From Aliiglaciecola sp. CAU 1673 (lineage in GTDB: Bacteria > Pseudomonadota > Gammaproteobacteria > Enterobacterales > Alteromonadaceae): DNA of 53,227 nt. A program made the translations under genes and the position numbers. Numbering within the stretch: the first letter of the stretch is position 1; every line of letters begins with the position of its first letter. Shown one piece after another: positions 50,548 to 53,227 of the stretch. The stretch lies in assembly GCF_029223185.1 (NCBI RefSeq), contig NZ_JARHUG010000026.1, positions 1-53,227 on the forward strand, given 5' to 3'. Under the pieces are notes generated by a model that saw nothing but the letters and a program-made list of their open reading frames with translations, did not search any database and was not told where the DNA came from.

Positions 50548-51645
50548 TCACTTTTTCATCAGGAATACACCACACTCCGCATGGTGCGTGTAAGGAAACT
50601 GATCAAAAAGGGCGAAGCGCTCAATTCGGTGAGTTTTTGTTAACATTTGTAGATTCTCAAGCAAAGTATCTGGATTGCATGAGATATATAAAATATTGTC
50701 GAATCTGCTGATCATCGCACAGGTATCGTCGTCTAAGCCGGCCCTTGGCGGATCAACCAAGACGGTACGGCAATTAAACGCCGCCAAATCCAACCCCTCC
50801 AAGCGCTTAAAAGTCTGCTCACCGTTCATGGCCTGGCTGAATTCTTCACTGGATAAACGCAGGACTTTAACGTTATCTATGTGGTTGGCATCGATATTCC
50901 ACTGCGCGGCGGCAACGGAGGATTTGGATATCTCTGTAGCCAATACCTGATCGAAATGTTGTGCCAGCGGTAGAGTAAAATTGCCAAGCCCACAGTACAG
51001 TTCTACAAGATCCCCACCTATTCCCTTGGTGCAATCCAGTGCCCATTCGATCATCTTGCAGTTCACTACGGCGTTTGGTTGGGTAAAGCTATTTTCTATC
51101 TGCTTGAATTGATATTGCCTGTTATGGACAGGCAAAGACTCCACCACAAAATCCTGATCGAGCAGGACTTTCTGTTTGCGGGCGCGGCCTACCAAATCCA
51201 GGTGGAATTTTGCTCTCAGTTGTTCTTTTAGTCCACGAGCCTCTAATTCCCACTGTTCATCCAATTGGCGATGATAAATCAAGCTAACTAAGATTTGCCC
51301 GCTCATGGTGCTGAGATAATCGATTTGATAAAGCTTACGTCTGAGTGTTGGATTGGGGCGCAGCAAATCTATCAGTTCAGCCATGACCTCATTAATCAAC
51401 TTGCTTGCTGGCGGGAAGTGGTCAACACGATACTTTTCTTTGTTTAAAGGGTCGAACATGATATGAAATAGATCATCTCCCTGATGCCAGACCCTGAACT
51501 CAGCGCGCATTCGATAGTGAACGGGCTCAGATGCATACACTTGGATGGGAGGAGGATTAAATGTTGCAAACTGCGCAGTGATGGCATCACGCTTTTTTTG
51601 CAACAATGAATCATACTGGCTGGTATCTATTTCTGTCGGTCTCAT
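50548..51645 (-). CDS. trmA: tRNA (uracil-5-)-methyltransferase TrmA
   Basis: The protein has 365 residues, equal to the usual 366. It makes ribothymidine at U54 of tRNA with S-adenosylmethionine. Visible motifs are the N-terminal RNA-binding part [19 protein letters not shown] motif [30 protein letters not shown], and the catalytic Cys in [11 protein letters not shown], with the general base in HAECGVFL near the end. The gene is a single transcription unit between fabR and the DUF5610 gene. Confidence 0.96.
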   Translation of the reverse strand: MRPTEIDTSQYDSLLQKKRDAITAQFATFNPPPIQVYASEPVHYRMRAEFRVWHQGDDLFHIMFDPLNKEKYRVDHFPPASKLINEVMAELIDLLRPNPTLRRKLYQIDYLSTMSGQILVSLIYHRQLDEQWELEARGLKEQLRAKFHLDLVGRARKQKVLLDQDFVVESLPVHNRQYQFKQIENSFTQPNAVVNCKMIEWALDCTKGIGGDLVELYCGLGNFTLPLAQHFDQVLATEISKSSVAAAQWNIDANHIDNVKVLRLSSEEFSQAMNGEQTFKRLEGLDLAAFNCRTVLVDPPRAGLDDDTCAMISRFDNILYISCNPDTLLENLQMLTKTHRIERFALFDQFPYTHHAECGVFLMKK

Positions 51646-51810
51646 TGGGGCCCCTTGGTCTCAGGCCGCAGATTGTAAAGTCATACAACGGTCGAATAAA
51701 GCATGTTCCCTAGTATTCTGTGTAGACGCTATCTGGAGAATGATGGCATAAAGTCTAAAAATTGAGCTTGGGGTGCCGATAACCAAATAGAGGTTATGGG
51801 GGATTTTGTC

Positions 51811-53076
51811 ATGAATTTAGGCGAACTTAAGGCATTTCTCGGTGAGAGAAAGCAACCAGTTGGCCGATCAGAGTTGCCTCGCCAGGCTGAACAAGCTGCG
51901 GCGCAACAAGCGAACGGTCAACAAAGCAGCTCGGTGTCACTCAGCAGCGGTGCGCAGTCGAAGCGCTTTATCGGCGTGAAAATTTTTGTTGGCGCGCTTA
52001 ACCAAAGTCTTCAAATAGGAGACAGGCAACCAAAGCTGCCTGAACCCACGGGTGAACAGAAAAGTCTGTTCGACTTTGAAGAAATCGCCAAAAATGTGCT
52101 GCGTTTTGTCGGCGGTGCAGTCAAGCAGGCTAAAGCCAATGGTGCATCTGAGGACAAGCTCAAAGAGATGTTCACCCAAGCACGCAACGGTGTGCTTAAA
52201 GGCGTTGAGTCGGCAAAGAAAGAACTCGGTGATTTGATGTCCGATGAGATCTCCGACGGTATTGAGAAAAGCCAGCAGGCGATTGAGAAAGGGATTCAAT
52301 CCCTTGAGGACAATCTGTTCGGACGAGTCGGTTCTGCTGATTCTTCCCTTCAAGCTGTGTCGCAGACTGCTATGAGTTACAGCAGGCAAGATGCAGGGGC
52401 TTTGGTGATTCGCACCCGGGATGGAGACGAAGTGACAATCCGTTTCGAAGATGCCCGACAATTCGCCGCGAGTCAGTCAGTTAGACTTGAATCATCTGCT
52501 GGCGATGAAGAAGGTACTGGTGGACAACGAGTTTCTTCCGAACAGCAAGCTCTTTTCTTCCAACGCTCCAGCTTCTCCTATTCAGTTAATGGTGACTTGG
52601 ATGAGGAGGAGTTAAAAGCAATTGGTCAGTTAGTGGCAGATGCTGCCGATCTAGCCGATGAGTTCTTCAATGGTGATGTAGAGCTGGCATTCAATCAGGC
52701 TTTGGAACTTGGGTTTGATGAAAAGGAGCTAACTGGATTCGCGTTTCAGTTAAGCCGGCAAGAGCAAGTGAAGGTTATTCAGGCTTATGAAGCGGTTTCT
52801 CATTTTCAGGATGGAGATGCCTCTTCTGATCCTGCTGCAAAAGTTAAACCCATTGCGGAATATGTGCAGCACATGTTGGACTTGGTTGAAGAGTCACGTA
52901 ATCATCTTGAAAGCGGTGCCGCTTACGAGAACTTGGTGAATGGTTTGATTAATAAGGTATTAAAAATTGAAGTACCGGAATTGATAGAAGCCATTAACCG
53001 CTTCCATGGCTTTAATCAACGGTTACTCGATAACCTTCCATCATCAGCGACAGCTCAAGCTGAAAAGGCTGAGTAG
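51811..53076 (+). CDS. DUF5610-type protein
   Basis: The protein has 421 residues from ATG at 51811, with GGGGGA upstream; an ATG five codons earlier is less likely. The N-terminus is Gln/Ser-rich and disordered (about 1-55). A helical domain follows (VKIFVGALNQSLQI, FDFEEIAKNVLRFVGGAVKQAKANGASEDKLKEMF), which matches the DUF5610 pattern of Alteromonas and Shewanella proteins. The C-terminal part (about 230-420) is acidic and helical. There is no signal peptide and no catalytic motif. Function unknown; it is often near or within motility and secretion settings, but no such genes are here. Confidence 0.8.
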   Translation: MNLGELKAFLGERKQPVGRSELPRQAEQAAAQQANGQQSSSVSLSSGAQSKRFIGVKIFVGALNQSLQIGDRQPKLPEPTGEQKSLFDFEEIAKNVLRFVGGAVKQAKANGASEDKLKEMFTQARNGVLKGVESAKKELGDLMSDEISDGIEKSQQAIEKGIQSLEDNLFGRVGSADSSLQAVSQTAMSYSRQDAGALVIRTRDGDEVTIRFEDARQFAASQSVRLESSAGDEEGTGGQRVSSEQQALFFQRSSFSYSVNGDLDEEELKAIGQLVADAADLADEFFNGDVELAFNQALELGFDEKELTGFAFQLSRQEQVKVIQAYEAVSHFQDGDASSDPAAKVKPIAEYVQHMLDLVEESRNHLESGAAYENLVNGLINKVLKIEVPELIEAINRFHGFNQRLLDNLPSSATAQAEKAE

Positions 53077-53089
53077 AGCTTAAAAAAGA

Positions 53090-53155
53090 AAGCCTGGTTA
53101 ACCAGGCTTCAGATTGATGATAAACCCCACCATTTTGGTGGGGTTTTGTTTTTTA
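53090..53155 (+). terminator. Tandem terminators after the DUF5610 gene
   Basis: A perfect palindrome AAGCCTGGTTAACCAGGCTT (53090-53109) is followed by AAACCCCACC (53122-53131), loop ATTTT, GGTGGGGTTT (53137-53146) and a T-run. The second is the canonical one. The final 72 bases of the window hold nothing that I can identify. Confidence 0.88.
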
Positions 53156-53227
53156 GGGCCATCCAGTGAGTTTTCCGTGGCTCCTTACCTATTGATGGGA
53201 TCGGCTGATTTTTTCTTAAGCGTGATT

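Noticed and set aside
1-53227. tRNA, rRNA, CRISPR, prophage, integron or insertion sequence
   Set aside because: Read through on both strands without finding a cloverleaf, regular spacer-repeat array, transposase, integrase or phage structural gene.

Overview
The window looks like a chromosomal segment of a free-living, probably marine or brackish, gammaproteobacterium of the Alteromonadales (Alteromonadaceae-like). This is inferred from the close protein resemblance to enteric and Shewanella/Alteromonas-type SthA, FabR, TrmA, YbdG, Zur, DusA and CysJIH. Other lineage-typical families agree: TIGR04219 and TIGR03899 proteins, DUF2333, DUF5610, and a receiver-DUF3369-GGDEF-EAL protein. I see no phage, plasmid, insertion sequence, CRISPR array, rRNA or tRNA. 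Genus and species cannot be settled without a search.

Layout. 1-6445: a gene-poor left end with a long hairpin repeat, an Lrp/AsnC regulator, a CpxP/Spy-like gene divergent from a CpxR/CpxA-like two-component pair, an acetyltransferase, an exported RidA-like protein and two membrane proteins. Two arrays of GTAAC half-sites phased by 10 bp link the two-component locus and the membrane-protein operon. 6586-13630: two hydrolases, a palindromic MITE-like element, an orphan solute-binding protein, a lipoprotein, and an operon of two paralogous acyltransferases with the YbdG mechanosensitive channel. 13712-21411: proB, an Nramp relative with altered metal-site motifs, a 55-residue membrane peptide, an orphan binding protein, an amidoligase/glutamine-amidotransferase/YqaA operon, a diguanylate cyclase and an EamA transporter.

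21451-31845: rpsF-rpsR-rplI (no priB), a repeat-rich gap, DUF2244, an ACT protein, NAD malic enzyme, an ECF sigma/anti-sigma/DUF4097 operon, dnaB, an OmpA-family porin, CheX and Zur. 32003-38339: dusA, then an envelope-stress cluster. The cluster is a twice-repeated pair of very small genes (secreted helical protein plus single-span membrane protein), then pspA, pspC and a membrane protein. All three units are preceded by sigma-54-type promoters sharing an upstream block at identical spacing. It is followed by a copper chaperone, DUF2333 and an outer-membrane protein.

38496-53227: cysJIH (sulfite reductase and PAPS reductase), TIGR03899, the receiver/EAL phosphodiesterase, a uracil-DNA-glycosylase-like protein, a small exported protein, sthA, a fatty-acid desaturase divergent from fabR with a FabR-type operator between them, trmA and a DUF5610 protein.

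The most unusual system is the duplicated small-gene cassette wired with sigma-54-type promoters next to pspA (33119-35997). Next come the amidoligase operon (17355-19428) and the phased GTAAC arrays. All functional statements rest on reading motifs by eye; no database search was run.
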